Shown: positions 8,640-17,549, counted from the first letter of the stretch. The stretch: DNA of 64,000 bases from Acidobacteriota bacterium (GCA_011526565.1 WYBL01000151.1:144694-208693), one strand, 5' to 3'. Made by a program: numbers and translations. Notes: generated from the sequence alone by a model not told the origin.

Positions 8640-10112
8640 TCAGCGTACCACCGGGCTCGTCGCGATGCGCTCCGCTTCCTTGCGGATGCCGTCGAGCATG
8701 CCGCTGAAGACGATGCCGTGGAGGGGGAGGACCGCGTACCAGTAGGCGAGGCCGGCGAGGCCGCGGGGGAGGAAGCGGGCCGTCTGGACCAGGCGGCAGC
8801 GGTCGGGGGCGGGGCCGGGCTCGATCGTGAACTCGAGCAGGGCCTCGCCGGGGAGCTTCATCTCGGCGCGCAGCGAGAGGCGGCGGTCGGGGTCGAGGCC
8901 GGTGACGCGCCAGAAGTCGAGCGGCTCGCCCCAGGCGACGGTCTCGGGGTCGCGGCGTCCGCGCCGCAGGCCGGGGCCGCCGACCAGGCGGTCCATCGCG
9001 CCGCGGATGCGCCACAGCACGTCGGCCGCGTACCAGCCGTGGCCGCCGCCGATGCGGCACACCGCGCGGAAGGCGGCGGACGCGGGGGCGGCGACGGCGA
9101 CCTCGCGGCGGTCGACGAACGCCGTGCCGCCGGACCAGTCGGGGTCGCCGGGGACGGGGCCGGCCATCGACCACGTGGTCTCGGTGCCGCCGCGCTCGGC
9201 GCGCTCGAGGGCCTGGCGGATCGCCTCGCGGACCGGCGTCAGGCGCTGCGGCATCCATCGCGCGGCGTCGTCGTCGCGGCACACGACGCGGTTGCGCAGG
9301 CCCTCGGCCAGCGGCCGCGCGATGTGCTGCGAGACGGGCGTCACGAGGTGGATCCACAGCGAGCTGAGCCGCGGCGTGAGCACCGGCAGCGGCAGGATCA
9401 CGCGCCGCGGCAGGCCACGCTCCTCGGCCATCACCTGCATCAGGTCGCGGTACGAGAGGACGTCGGGGCCGCCGATGTCGAGCGTGCGGCCGGCCGTCTC
9501 CGGGGTGTCGAGGCAGGCGACGAGGTAGTGCAGCACGTCGCGGACGGCGATCGGCTGGCTCTCGGTGGCGACCCAGCGCGGCGTCACCATCACCGGCAGG
9601 CGCTCGACGAGATAGCGCAGGATCTCGAACGAGGCGGAGCCGGAGCCGATGATCATCGCGGCGCGCAGCGTGGTCACCGGCACGCCGCCGGCGGCCAGCA
9701 CGTGCTCGACCTCGCGGCGCGAGGCGAGGTGCTCGGAGAGGCCGTCGCCGAGCTCGCCGAGGCCGCCGAGATAGACGATGCGGCCGAGGCCCGCGCGGGC
9801 GGCGGCCGCGCCGAAGCGAAGGGCGAGCTGGCGATCCTGCGCGGCGTAGGCCTCGCCCGCGGCCAGCATCGAGTGGACGAGGTAGTAGGCGGCGGCGCAG
9901 CCCGCGAGGCCGCGCTCGAGCGCCGAGTCGTCGGCGACGTCGCCGGCGACGATCTCGACGCGCGGGTCGCTCGCCCACGGACGGTCGGCGAGCTTGCGCG
10001 GCGTGCGCGCGAGGCAGCGCACGCGCCAGCCGGCCTCGAGCAGCCGCGGCACCAGCCGCCCGCCGATGTACCCGGTCGCCCCGGTCACGAGCACGAGCCC
10101 GCGGTCGCTCAC
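8640..10112 (-). CDS. SDR family NAD(P)-binding oxidoreductase with C-terminal DUF2867 domain
   Basis: A 490-residue protein from GTG 10112. The N-terminal half is a Rossmann fold of the atypical/extended SDR type: VTGATGYIGGRL at residues 9-20, then YYLVHSM and a GRIVYLGGLG strand. The C-terminal part (about 320-485) is a DUF2867-like START/SRPBCC-type domain with WYAADVLWRIRG and a run of aromatic strands ending in YWYAVLPLHGIVF. Fused SDR-DUF2867 proteins are common in soil bacteria. The substrate is unknown, perhaps a lipid or polyketide-like ligand. It sits 18 bp from the small RHH gene downstream. Confidence 0.8.
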   Translation of the reverse strand: MSDRGLVLVTGATGYIGGRLVPRLLEAGWRVRCLARTPRKLADRPWASDPRVEIVAGDVADDSALERGLAGCAAAYYLVHSMLAAGEAYAAQDRQLALRFGAAAARAGLGRIVYLGGLGELGDGLSEHLASRREVEHVLAAGGVPVTTLRAAMIIGSGSASFEILRYLVERLPVMVTPRWVATESQPIAVRDVLHYLVACLDTPETAGRTLDIGGPDVLSYRDLMQVMAEERGLPRRVILPLPVLTPRLSSLWIHLVTPVSQHIARPLAEGLRNRVVCRDDDAARWMPQRLTPVREAIRQALERAERGGTETTWSMAGPVPGDPDWSGGTAFVDRREVAVAAPASAAFRAVCRIGGGHGWYAADVLWRIRGAMDRLVGGPGLRRGRRDPETVAWGEPLDFWRVTGLDPDRRLSLRAEMKLPGEALLEFTIEPGPAPDRCRLVQTARFLPRGLAGLAYWYAVLPLHGIVFSGMLDGIRKEAERIATSPVVR

Positions 10113-10147
10113 GTCTGCCGAAACCTCGTTGCGCCGGTGCGCTGCGG

Positions 10148-10483
10148 CTACTCGAGGGTCCACTCGCCGTGGGCGCGCACGGCGTCGTACATGGCGTCGG
10201 GTGCGAGGTCCGCGCCGTTCGGCCAGGTGACGGCACCTCCGACGCAGGCGGCGCCGGCGAAGATCGCCGGATCGCGCAGAGGCTCGAACACCGTGCCCAC
10301 GACTGCGGGGCTGGCCAGGAATCCGGCCATCGCCACCCCACCAGTCGTGCCGTCGACGAAACGGACCCGGAGCTGGAATCCCGGCTGTGCTTCGACCCGT
10401 GCCACTCGCCACGGGGCGGTGGTCTGCACAGGTGGAGCTACGGAAGGGGCGCGATCCGCTTCGGAGGCCGGAGTTGGCGGCAT
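10148..10483 (-). CDS. DUF2442 domain protein
   Basis: A 111-residue protein from ATG 10483. The C-terminal 85 residues match DUF2442: RVARVEAQPGFQLRVRFVDG is the first hairpin, then a segment around VFEPLRDPAIF, then the typical AVTWPNGADLAPDAMYD end, in which W-P-x-G-x-D/E is the family hallmark. It overlaps the preceding DUF4160 gene by 46 bp in another frame. DUF4160 and DUF2442 genes occur as a pair in many bacteria and are suspected toxin-antitoxin-like modules; the biochemical role is unknown. The first 25 residues are low complexity and may not all be translated. Confidence 0.75.
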   Translation of the reverse strand: MPPTPASEADRAPSVAPPVQTTAPWRVARVEAQPGFQLRVRFVDGTTGGVAMAGFLASPAVVGTVFEPLRDPAIFAGAACVGGAVTWPNGADLAPDAMYDAVRAHGEWTLE

Positions 10484-10698
10484 TCGTTCCAATCCTCGAG
10501 CAGTTCCTGCCGATGTCTCGAAGCCCACTCTAGCACCAGCGCCAACGCGCGGGGCGGGAGAGAACCGCGCAGGATCGACAGAGTCCCGATCTCGATCAAC
10601 GCCTCGTGTTCTGCGTACATCGCGTGGAAGTGCGGCGGTTCGTGGTCTCGCCAGAACATCTGGATCACGATGCCGTAGAAGACGCTGATCGTGGGCAC
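10438..10698 (-). CDS. DUF4160 domain protein
   Basis: An 86-residue protein. I chose GTG 10698 because it gives the family-typical start (M)PTISVFYGIVIQMFW, followed by the invariant-looking HEPPHFHAMY segment and a hydrophobic helix before ELLEDWNECR. A longer reading frame to 10794 adds an atypical basic extension. It is the upstream half of a DUF4160/DUF2442 pair whose coding regions overlap by 46 bp. The histidine-rich HxxPHFH motif suggests a metal or nucleotide site. Function is not established. Confidence 0.75.
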   Translation of the reverse strand: MPTISVFYGIVIQMFWRDHEPPHFHAMYAEHEALIEIGTLSILRGSLPPRALALVLEWASRHRQELLEDWNECRQLRPPKRIAPLP

Positions 10699-10829
10699 GT
10701 CGGAACGTACCTCGCCCGTTCGCCAGCAGAGGTCTGGGTTGCGCCGGACGACCGTTGACCGTGGCGGGGGGCGGTCGTAGGCTCTGCCGCACATCCCTTC
10801 GACGAGTTGGACCTGGTGAGGAGGCCGCG

Positions 10830-11867
10830 ATGCGCTGGGCGTGCGCGCTGCTTTGGGTCGTGTTCGCGAGTGGGGCCGTCGCGCAGGGCGGGTACCGCGT
10901 GGGCGACCGGGTCGAGGTCGACATCATCATGTCGGGCGCACCCGAGCGGGCGATGTACCGCGCGGGCACGATCGAGAAGTTCGAGGACGGGGACGTCCAC
11001 GTGCGGCTCGACAACGGGGAACTTCGCAAGATCCCGCTGCGATCCGACAAGCACTGGGTGCGGCCTGCGCAGCGCGGGGCGGCTCGGCCGCCGGGTGATG
11101 CGCCGGAACAGCGGACGGGCACCGCGCCTGACCGCCCCTCCCGCCGGCCCGCGGCCCGCGGCGTGCAGCCAGGGGACCGGGTCGAAGTCGACATCATCAT
11201 GTCGGGCGCGCCGGACCGGGCGATGTACCGCACGGGGACGGTCGAGCGCGTCGAGGGTGGCGAGATCCACGTGCGGCTCAACAACGGGGAGATGCGCTCG
11301 TTCCCGGATCGGCCCGACAAGCACTGGGTGCGGCCCTCGGACGATCCGCCGCCGCAGGCGCCGCGTGCGCCGCGCGAGCCGCGTGCTCCGCGTGCGCCCG
11401 CCGAGTCGGCACCCGCGCCCGCACCTCGTGCGCCGGCGCCTCCCGCCGACGGGCCGGTCGTGCGCGTGCCGCGGCCTCCCGCCGCGCCCGCGCCGGCTCC
11501 TCCGGCCGCGCCGCCGGCTCCGGCCGCGCCGGCCCCGGGCGGCCCGCGCGGTGAGACGCCGCAAGGCGCGCCGCCCGACGGCGTCTACGTGTGCCAGAAG
11601 ATCGGCCAGACCTACATGGGCCTCGGCGACCTCGACATCCGCGGCGGTCGGTATCGCGGCATCGGGCCCGACCGCGGGTTCCACCCGTTCACGGTGAAGG
11701 GCGGCGGCGAGATCACGTGGAGCGACGGCATCGCCGGCCTGCCCGACGGATGGACGATCCGCCGCAGCTTCTACGCGGGCCTCGACGAAGGCGGCCGCCC
11801 GATCATCAAGATCGACTACACGTCACGCTCCGGCTGGAACGACCGCATCGACTGCGTCCGCGAATAG
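10830..11867 (+). CDS. secreted protein with two tandem ~56-residue repeats and Pro/Ala linker
   Basis: A 345-residue protein. It has a signal peptide (MRWACALLWVVFASGAVAQ, cleavage near 19), then two nearly identical beta-rich units at residues 24-79 and 114-169. Each starts GDRVEVDIIMSGAP and ends KHWVRP, exactly 90 residues apart. A proline/alanine-rich low-complexity spacer (about 170-258) leads to a compact C-terminal domain (about 260-345) with two cysteines (YVCQKIG, RIDCVRE) that could form a disulfide. The repeats resemble small SH3/Tudor-like barrels. ATG 10830 follows GAGGAGGCC. A periplasmic or surface protein of unknown function. The C-terminal domain resembles periplasmic proteins that read out as a beta-sandwich, but I cannot name a family. 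Confidence 0.7.
   Translation: MRWACALLWVVFASGAVAQGGYRVGDRVEVDIIMSGAPERAMYRAGTIEKFEDGDVHVRLDNGELRKIPLRSDKHWVRPAQRGAARPPGDAPEQRTGTAPDRPSRRPAARGVQPGDRVEVDIIMSGAPDRAMYRTGTVERVEGGEIHVRLNNGEMRSFPDRPDKHWVRPSDDPPPQAPRAPREPRAPRAPAESAPAPAPRAPAPPADGPVVRVPRPPAAPAPAPPAAPPAPAAPAPGGPRGETPQGAPPDGVYVCQKIGQTYMGLGDLDIRGGRYRGIGPDRGFHPFTVKGGGEITWSDGIAGLPDGWTIRRSFYAGLDEGGRPIIKIDYTSRSGWNDRIDCVRE
10899..11336 (+). repeat. internal coding direct repeat (two copies, 270-bp period)
   Basis: Copies at 10899-11066 and 11169-11336 encode the two repeats of the secreted protein. The DNA is still highly similar (GTCGACATCATCATGTCGG is identical in both), which points to a recent tandem duplication or gene conversion rather than ancient domain divergence. 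Confidence 0.85.
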
Positions 11868-11874
11868 CGGGCCC

Positions 11875-14568
11875 CTACCGTCGCGGGTCGAGGGGGAGGG
11901 TGACGGTGACGCGGGTGCCGCGGGGGCCGTGGAGCGGGCTCTCGAGGCGGATTTCGCCCGCGTGGATGGCGGCGATGCCGCGGGCGAGGTAGAGGCCGAT
12001 GCCGGTGCCGCCCTGGGCGCGGTTCAGGGACTGGTCGACGGCGAAGAACTTCTCGAACACGCGCTCGTGGAACTCGGGGGCGATGCCGCGGCCGCGGTCC
12101 TCGACCTCGAGCCGGGCGCGGCCGTCCGCGAGCCGGCAGGCGATGCGCACCGGGCCGGCGCCGTCGGCGAACTTGATCGCGTTGTCGACGAGGTGTTCGA
12201 CGAGCAGCGCCAGCAGCCGCTCGTCGCCGACCAGGCCGGGCACGGGCTCGAGCGAGCGCTCCAGCGCGAGGCCGCGCGAGGCGCACTCGACCTGGCTGAC
12301 CGCGGCGACCCGCGCGCACAGCGCGGCGAGGTCGACGGGGCCGAAGTCGACATGGCGCTGGGCGACGCCGCGCTCGAGGCGCGAGACCTCGAGCATCTCG
12401 TCGATCAGCCGGCCGAGGCGCTGGCTCTGCTCCAGCGCCACCTTCAGGAACTCCTCGCGCCGCTCGCCCGCGGTGCCCTCGATCACGGCCTCGACGTAGC
12501 CCTGGATCACGGTCAGCGGCGTGCGCAGCTCGTGGCTGACGTTCGACAGGTAGCCCTGGCGGTGGCGGTCGAGCTCGAGGATGCGCTCCATCTGCAGCGC
12601 GTTGCCGATCGCGATCGCCGCCTGGTGGGCGAGCGTCGTGGCCAGCCGCAGCGCGTCGGCGTCGAACGGCTCGGGCGCGGTCGTCGTCTGCAGCAGCAGC
12701 ACGCCGAGCTTCTCGCGCGGCAGCGCGATCGGCACGCACAACGCGGCGCGGAACGCGGCGCCGCCCGCCGCGCGGCGGAACGCCTCGCTCTGGTGGCCGT
12801 AGTCCGCCGCGCGCTCGGCCTCGACGCGACCGTGGCCGGAGACGAACACGCTGCCGGGCAGCCCCTCGTGGAACTCGAGGCGGATGTCGGCCAGCGCCTC
12901 GGGCGCGGGGTAGCCGAACGACGATCGCACGCGCAGGTGCTCGTCGAACAGCAGCACTGCGCCCATCTGCGCCGGGCGCACCGCCTCCACGCTGCGCCGG
13001 GCGATGCGGTCGAGCAGCGCGTCGAGCTGAAGGTCGCCGTTGAGGGCGTTGGTGATCTCCTGCACCACCTCGAAGTTGCGCAGCGCGCGCCGCTTTTCTT
13101 CGAACAGCCGCGCGTTGCGCACCGCCGCCGCCACCTGCGAGGCGATCGCGTCGAGCGCCACCAGGTCGCCCTCGTCGAAGGCGTGCAGCCGCTCCGACTC
13201 GACGTTGATCACCGCGAACACCTCGCCGGCGAGCCGCACCGGCACCGCCAGCTCCGAGCGGGTCGCGACCATGCCGGAGGGGCGGAAGCGCGGGTCCTCG
13301 GCGACGTCGCCGTCGACCACCACCTCGCCGTGCTCGGCGACGTGGCCGATCACGCCCTGGCCGAGCGGGATGCGGTGGCCGCGCGGCATCAGCGCCGCCG
13401 CGCCGGCCGCGCCGGCCAGCACGCACTCGCGGCTCTCGGCGTCGACCACGTAGATCGAGACCGCGTAGTGGCCGAACGCGCGCTGCACGTAGCGGGCGAG
13501 CGCGCCCAGCAGCTCGTCGAGCACGAGCGTCGAGCCGGCGATCTCGGAGGCGCCGGAGACGAGGGCGAGCTGGCTGGCGCGGCGGTCCTCCGCGTCGCGG
13601 ACCCGCGCCTTGGCCAGCGCCACCGCGGTCTGGTGGGCGAAGGTGGCGAGCAGCGTGAGGTCGTCGTCGCGCAGCGCGGCCTCGGGCTTGACCACGACCA
13701 GGCCGCCGAGCGGGCGGCGCCCGGAGCGCATCGGCAGCAGCAGCGCGCACAGCCGCTCGCCGGGGCCGCCGAGGCCGACGGCGACGGGGTGGCCCTCGCG
13801 CAGCCGCGCGGCGGGGTCGGCGCCGGCCGCGTCGGGCCAGCGCGTGAGCACGTCGGTGGCGCGACGGCCCTGGGCCCCGGCGGTGCGCAGCGACCCGTCG
13901 GGCTCGAACAGCAGGATCGCGGAGTCGCCGCCGCCCAGCTCCGCCGCCTCGCGGGCGATCGCGCCCAGCACCTCGTCGAGCTCGCGGTCCTCGACCAGCG
14001 CGCGGTCGATCTCCCACAGCGCCTGCACCTGGGCGAGGTGGCGCTGCGTGCTCTCCAGCAGCCGCGCGCCGTCCAGCGCCGCGCCGAGCATCGCGCCGAC
14101 GGCGCCGAGCGTGCGCCGTGCCGCCTCGCTCACCTCGCGCCGGACGCGGCCGCCGACGACCAGCACGCCGACGCCGTGGCCGCGGGCGAACAGCGGCGCG
14201 AACACGCAGGTGCGGAAGCCGCTGCGGCGGGTCGCCTCGCGGGCGTCGGGCGAGGCCGAGAGGTCCTCGACGACCCGGGGGGTGTCGGACTGCAGCACGC
14301 GGCCGAGCACCGCCTCGCCCGCCTGGAAGCGCGCGATCTCGGACGCGTACTCGAGGCTGAGGCCGACCACGTGCGGCGAGAGCGCCAGGTCGCCCGTCGC
14401 GGTCTCGCGCAGGAAGAGGGCGCCGGACTCGAAGCCCAGCCCGCGCACGGTGGACTCGAGCGCGGCCTGGATCGCCGCGGGCAGGTTCTCGGCGCGGGCC
14501 AGCGCGGCCGAGACGGAGCCGAGCAGGTCGAGCGCGCGGAGCGCTTCGTTTCCCGGGGCCGCGTTCAT
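11875..14568 (-). CDS. multi-GAF sensor histidine kinase
   Basis: An 897-residue soluble kinase. Four GAF-like domains follow each other (about 25-180, 195-345, 365-505, 525-665). Recognisable signatures include GESGALF-type strands and PLFARGHGVGVLVVGG, RSELAVPVRLAGEVFAVINV and ALCVPIALPREKLGVLLL. Then comes a HisKA dimerisation helix with NVSHELRTPLT (phosphoacceptor H679) and a HATPase_c domain (N-box LVEHLVDNAIKF, G1 DRGRGIAPEF, G2 GGTGIGLYLA). No transmembrane segment precedes it, but the upstream gene, overlapping by ATGA, encodes a four-helix membrane protein that may anchor or sense for it. No response regulator is adjacent, so the output partner is encoded elsewhere. Confidence 0.9.
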   Translation of the reverse strand: MNAAPGNEALRALDLLGSVSAALARAENLPAAIQAALESTVRGLGFESGALFLRETATGDLALSPHVVGLSLEYASEIARFQAGEAVLGRVLQSDTPRVVEDLSASPDAREATRRSGFRTCVFAPLFARGHGVGVLVVGGRVRREVSEAARRTLGAVGAMLGAALDGARLLESTQRHLAQVQALWEIDRALVEDRELDEVLGAIAREAAELGGGDSAILLFEPDGSLRTAGAQGRRATDVLTRWPDAAGADPAARLREGHPVAVGLGGPGERLCALLLPMRSGRRPLGGLVVVKPEAALRDDDLTLLATFAHQTAVALAKARVRDAEDRRASQLALVSGASEIAGSTLVLDELLGALARYVQRAFGHYAVSIYVVDAESRECVLAGAAGAAALMPRGHRIPLGQGVIGHVAEHGEVVVDGDVAEDPRFRPSGMVATRSELAVPVRLAGEVFAVINVESERLHAFDEGDLVALDAIASQVAAAVRNARLFEEKRRALRNFEVVQEITNALNGDLQLDALLDRIARRSVEAVRPAQMGAVLLFDEHLRVRSSFGYPAPEALADIRLEFHEGLPGSVFVSGHGRVEAERAADYGHQSEAFRRAAGGAAFRAALCVPIALPREKLGVLLLQTTTAPEPFDADALRLATTLAHQAAIAIGNALQMERILELDRHRQGYLSNVSHELRTPLTVIQGYVEAVIEGTAGERREEFLKVALEQSQRLGRLIDEMLEVSRLERGVAQRHVDFGPVDLAALCARVAAVSQVECASRGLALERSLEPVPGLVGDERLLALLVEHLVDNAIKFADGAGPVRIACRLADGRARLEVEDRGRGIAPEFHERVFEKFFAVDQSLNRAQGGTGIGLYLARGIAAIHAGEIRLESPLHGPRGTRVTVTLPLDPRR

Positions 14569-14966
14569 CCGCGCAACAGCGGCCGGTCGTAGAGCGCGGC
14601 GGCGCGCGGGCTGCGCAGGAACGGCAGCAGCGCGCCGCAGGCGGGGAACTCGAACAGGCTGCGGATCACCAGGCCGCGGCCGTAGGTGAACGGAGCGCCG
14701 GCGAGCGCGAAGCCGAGCACGATCGGCCAGGTGACGAGCGCGGCCAGGCAGTAGACGAGGGCCAGCAGCCGGCACAGCGCGATCCGGCGCAGCAGCCCCG
14801 CGGCCAGCAGCAGCCCCATCAGGGCGTGGCCCACGGCCTGCCACAACGGCCAGAAGGCCAGCGGTCGCGGCGCCTCGGCGGCACGCAGCCCCAGTTCGAG
14901 CAGGCCGGAGGCGGCGAAGAAGGCCGCGGGCAGAAGCAGGCCGGGCTCGCGCAGGGGGGAGGTCAC
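14565..14966 (-). CDS. small integral membrane protein coupled to the histidine kinase
   Basis: A 133-residue protein from GTG 14966 with about four hydrophobic segments (LLLPAAFFAASGLLELGL, a helix around AVGHALMGLLLAAGLL, LCRLLALVYCLAALVTWPIV, and a shorter one near FPACGALLPFL). Its stop overlaps the kinase start (ATGA), so both are made together. I do not recognise a named family. A membrane partner or signal-receiving subunit for the soluble GAF kinase is the simplest inference. Confidence 0.65.
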   Translation of the reverse strand: MTSPLREPGLLLPAAFFAASGLLELGLRAAEAPRPLAFWPLWQAVGHALMGLLLAAGLLRRIALCRLLALVYCLAALVTWPIVLGFALAGAPFTYGRGLVIRSLFEFPACGALLPFLRSPRAAALYDRPLLRG

Positions 14967-14972
14967 CGCCGC

Positions 14973-14978
14973 ATTATG
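14973..14978 (-). promoter_or_regulatory. -10-like hexamer CATAAT, leaderless promoter candidate
   Basis: On the minus strand CATAAT ends 6 nt before the GTG start at 14966, so initiation about 7 nt downstream would put the first transcribed base on the start codon. No ribosome binding site fits in between. Confidence 0.4.
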
Positions 14979-15000
14979 GGCCGACGCGGCGCGCGGCGGC

Positions 15001-15006
15001 TACAAT
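15001..15006 (+). promoter_or_regulatory. -10-like hexamer TACAAT before the GNAT gene
   Basis: TACAAT lies 24 nt before GTG 15031. There is no clear -35 at 17 bp. A short leader containing CAGGGGAC as ribosome binding site would result. Confidence 0.35.
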
Positions 15007-15030
15007 CCGCGCCGCGATGTCAGGGGACAC

Positions 15031-15972
15031 GTGCGCACGCGAGCGCTGAACGCCGTGCCGGCCGCGCGGCTGCGCCCGCTGCTGGACGAAGAGGCGCGGC
15101 ACTGGCTGCAGGCGCTGTCGTGGGACTACTCCGAGGTCGGCTCGGCGGTGATCTCGGGCCTGCAGCGGGGCAGCGTGTTCGGGCGCGTCACGGACGACGG
15201 CGGCGACGCGCTCGCCTACGGCTACGCGATCGTCGACGGCACCCGGGTGGTGATCGGCGGGCTGTTCGCGACCGCGCGGCTGCGCGGCCAGGGCGTCGAG
15301 GAGGTGCTGCTCGACGGGCTGATCGACGACGCTCGGCGCGACCTGGGGACGCTGCGCGTCGAGGCGCAGACGCTGTTCTGCACCGCGGAGGCGGCCGACG
15401 CGCGCCTCGTCCGCGCCGGCTTCGTCAGCCGCCCTCGCCACTACGTCGTGCGCGACCTCGACGCGCCGCTGCCTCCCGCGCCCGAGGCGCGGATGCGGGC
15501 GCTGCGGCGCGACGACCTGCCGGCGGCCTCCGAACTGATCTGGCGCAGCCACGAGGGCTCGCTCGACGCGCGCCTCAACTCCACCTACGCGACGGCGGCG
15601 ACCACCCGCGGCTTCGTCGAGAGCATCGTGCTCCGCAACGGCTGCGGCCGCTTCGACCCCGAGGCCTCGCGCGTCGCCGAGACCGGCAGCGGGCGCCTCG
15701 CCGGCGTGCTGCTGGCGTCGCGCCTCAGCGCCGACAACGGCCACGTGTGCCAGGTGTCGGTCGCCCCGGGCCTCGAGCACCGCGGGATCGGGCGCGCGCT
15801 GCTGCTGCGCGCGATGGACGTGTTCCGGCGCGACGGGATGGGGCGCGCGTCGCTCTCGGTGACGGTGGGCAACGAGCGCGCGCGAGAGCTCTATGCGCGG
15901 CTCGGCTACGTGCCGCGCCGCACCTTCGCCGCCCACGCCTGGGCCCGTCCGCCCGCGCGGGTCGACGCTTGA
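15031..15972 (+). CDS. GNAT family N-acetyltransferase with two tandem GNAT halves
   Basis: A 313-residue protein from GTG 15031 with CAGGGG upstream. The C-terminal half is a clear GNAT domain: the acetyl-CoA binding motif A is VSVAPGLEHRGIGRALL (Q/R-x-x-G-x-G/A pattern), followed by LSVTVGNERARELYARLGY. The N-terminal half repeats the fold in weaker form (RLRGQGVEEVLLDGLIDDA), as in double-GNAT proteins where one copy is inactive. The acceptor substrate is unknown. Its stop overlaps the TTG start of the next gene, so it is coupled to the TPR protein. Confidence 0.85.
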   Translation: MRTRALNAVPAARLRPLLDEEARHWLQALSWDYSEVGSAVISGLQRGSVFGRVTDDGGDALAYGYAIVDGTRVVIGGLFATARLRGQGVEEVLLDGLIDDARRDLGTLRVEAQTLFCTAEAADARLVRAGFVSRPRHYVVRDLDAPLPPAPEARMRALRRDDLPAASELIWRSHEGSLDARLNSTYATAATTRGFVESIVLRNGCGRFDPEASRVAETGSGRLAGVLLASRLSADNGHVCQVSVAPGLEHRGIGRALLLRAMDVFRRDGMGRASLSVTVGNERARELYARLGYVPRRTFAAHAWARPPARVDA

Positions 15973-17540
15973 AGCGCGCGGCCGCCACCATCCTCGCCTT
16001 CGCCCTGGCGTCGCCCGCCGCGGCGCAGGCCCCGCGCGGGCCGGAGTCCGGACCGGTCCTCGTGATGCCGCCCGAGGGCCCGGCTGATCCCGCGCGAGCG
16101 TTCCTCGCCGAGGCGATCGCCCAGCGGCTGCCGCGGGCGCTGGCGGCGCTGGGCGCCGACGCGATCACCCGCGCCGACCGCCTGCGCGCGCAGGCGGCGC
16201 TCGAGATCGCGGCGCCGCGGGTGTCGCAGGCGACCGCGATCCGCATCGCCGAGGTGCTGGGCGCCGCGCGCGTGGTGGTCGGCCGCCACTCGGGCGAAGG
16301 CGAAGAGCTCACGCTCGCGCTGCGCCTGCTCGACGTGCGGCGCGGCACGCTCTCCGCGCCGTTCACGGTGAGCGGGCCGCTGGACCGCGCCGCGCTGCTG
16401 GTCGACGAGCTGGCCTGGGACCTGGCGCTGGCGGGGCCGACGCCGCCCGCGACGACCCGCGCGGCGTTCCTCGAGGCGCGTCGCGCGCCCGCGCCGCTCG
16501 CCTTCCGCCGGCTGGGCGAGGCCCTCGCGAGCGCCGACGGCGGAGAGCGCCGCCGCCTGCTGCGGCAGGCGCTCGACGCCGACCCGAACTACGACGAAGC
16601 CCGCGTCGTGCTCGGCCGCCAGCTCGCCGAGGTCGGCGAGATGGCCGGGGCCCAGGACGTGCTGTCGCGCGTCGCGCCGACTTCGCCGCTCCTCCGGGAG
16701 GCGCGGCTCTTGTCGACGGTCGCGCTGATCGGCCTCGGCCGCTTCCAGGAGGCTGCGACCGTGGCGGGGCGGCTGATCGCCGGGAGCCCGACCGCCGCGG
16801 CCCTCAACAACCACGCGGTCGCGATGCTGCGCGGACGCGGAGCCTCGAAGGCGAGCGACGAGCTGCGCCGCGCGGTCGACCTGGCCCCGGGCGCGCCCGA
16901 GCCGGTCGCCAACCTGGCCCTCGCGCTGCTGCACGAGGGCGACGCTGCGGCGGCGGCGTTCTGGGCGCGCGGCGCAGTCGCGGCCGACGCCTCCGACCTC
17001 GGCGCGCGGGTCGTGCTGACCTGGGCGCTGACCGCCGCCGGCCAGCGCGAGGCGGCCGAGGCCGAGTGGCGCGCGGTGCTGGAGGCCGCTCCCTCCTGGG
17101 CGCACCTGCGGGAGCGCGACCTGTCGCGGCGCTTCGAGCGGCTGATGCTCTCCGAGCGGGTGATCGCGATCGACGCCGAGGGCCGCAGCGACGCCGAGAT
17201 GGCGGCGGGCCTGCTGGCGCGCGCCGACAAGCTCTCGGCCCAGGGCGACCTCGACGGCGCCCAGCGCGCGCTGACCCGCGCGGCCTACCTCGACCCGTAC
17301 GGCCCGCGCGTCCACCACATGCTGGGGCGCCTGCACCGCAAGCGCGGCGCGCGGCCGGAGGCGAAGAACGCGCTGCGGATGTCGCTGTGGTGCCGCGAGG
17401 ACCCGGCGGTGCGTGCCGAGCTGGCCTCGCTGCTGCTGGAGATGGGCGAGGTCGACGAGGCCCACCGCGAGGCGCGGCTGGTGCTGGAGGCGGAACCCGG
17501 CAACGCGCTCGCCGCGGCCGTGCTCGGTCGCAAGCGCTGA
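15969..17540 (+). CDS. exported TPR-repeat protein
   Basis: A 523-residue protein. TTG 15969 overlaps the stop of the GNAT gene as TTGA and gives a good signal peptide (KRAAATILAFALASPAAAQA). Residues about 30-160 form a domain like the N-terminal part of secreted TPR proteins, with the helix AIRIAEVLGAARVVVGRH and strand LTLALRLLDV. That pattern is shared with outer-membrane associated 'peptidoglycan/curli-type' accessory proteins. From about 190 to 520 there are at least seven TPR-like units (for example the one with AALNNHAVAMLRG, and ALTRAAYLDPYGPRVHHMLG). Likely a periplasmic scaffold. Specific partner unknown. Confidence 0.75.
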   Translation: MKRAAATILAFALASPAAAQAPRGPESGPVLVMPPEGPADPARAFLAEAIAQRLPRALAALGADAITRADRLRAQAALEIAAPRVSQATAIRIAEVLGAARVVVGRHSGEGEELTLALRLLDVRRGTLSAPFTVSGPLDRAALLVDELAWDLALAGPTPPATTRAAFLEARRAPAPLAFRRLGEALASADGGERRRLLRQALDADPNYDEARVVLGRQLAEVGEMAGAQDVLSRVAPTSPLLREARLLSTVALIGLGRFQEAATVAGRLIAGSPTAAALNNHAVAMLRGRGASKASDELRRAVDLAPGAPEPVANLALALLHEGDAAAAAFWARGAVAADASDLGARVVLTWALTAAGQREAAEAEWRAVLEAAPSWAHLRERDLSRRFERLMLSERVIAIDAEGRSDAEMAAGLLARADKLSAQGDLDGAQRALTRAAYLDPYGPRVHHMLGRLHRKRGARPEAKNALRMSLWCREDPAVRAELASLLLEMGEVDEAHREARLVLEAEPGNALAAAVLGRKR

Positions 17541-17549
17541 TCGCATCCC

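Noticed and set aside
10704..10709. TACGTT as another leaderless -10 before the DUF4160 gene
   Set aside because: Spacing is only 5 nt and the hexamer is poor; evidence too weak to list.
11929..14592. Long open frame on the plus strand opposite the histidine kinase
   Set aside because: Shadow of a GC-rich gene: low-complexity composition, no family signature, while the minus strand encodes clear GAF/HisKA domains.
14826..15968. Upstream extension of the TPR protein frame
   Set aside because: It would overlap the whole GNAT gene in another frame; TTG 15969 gives a signal peptide and a coupled start.
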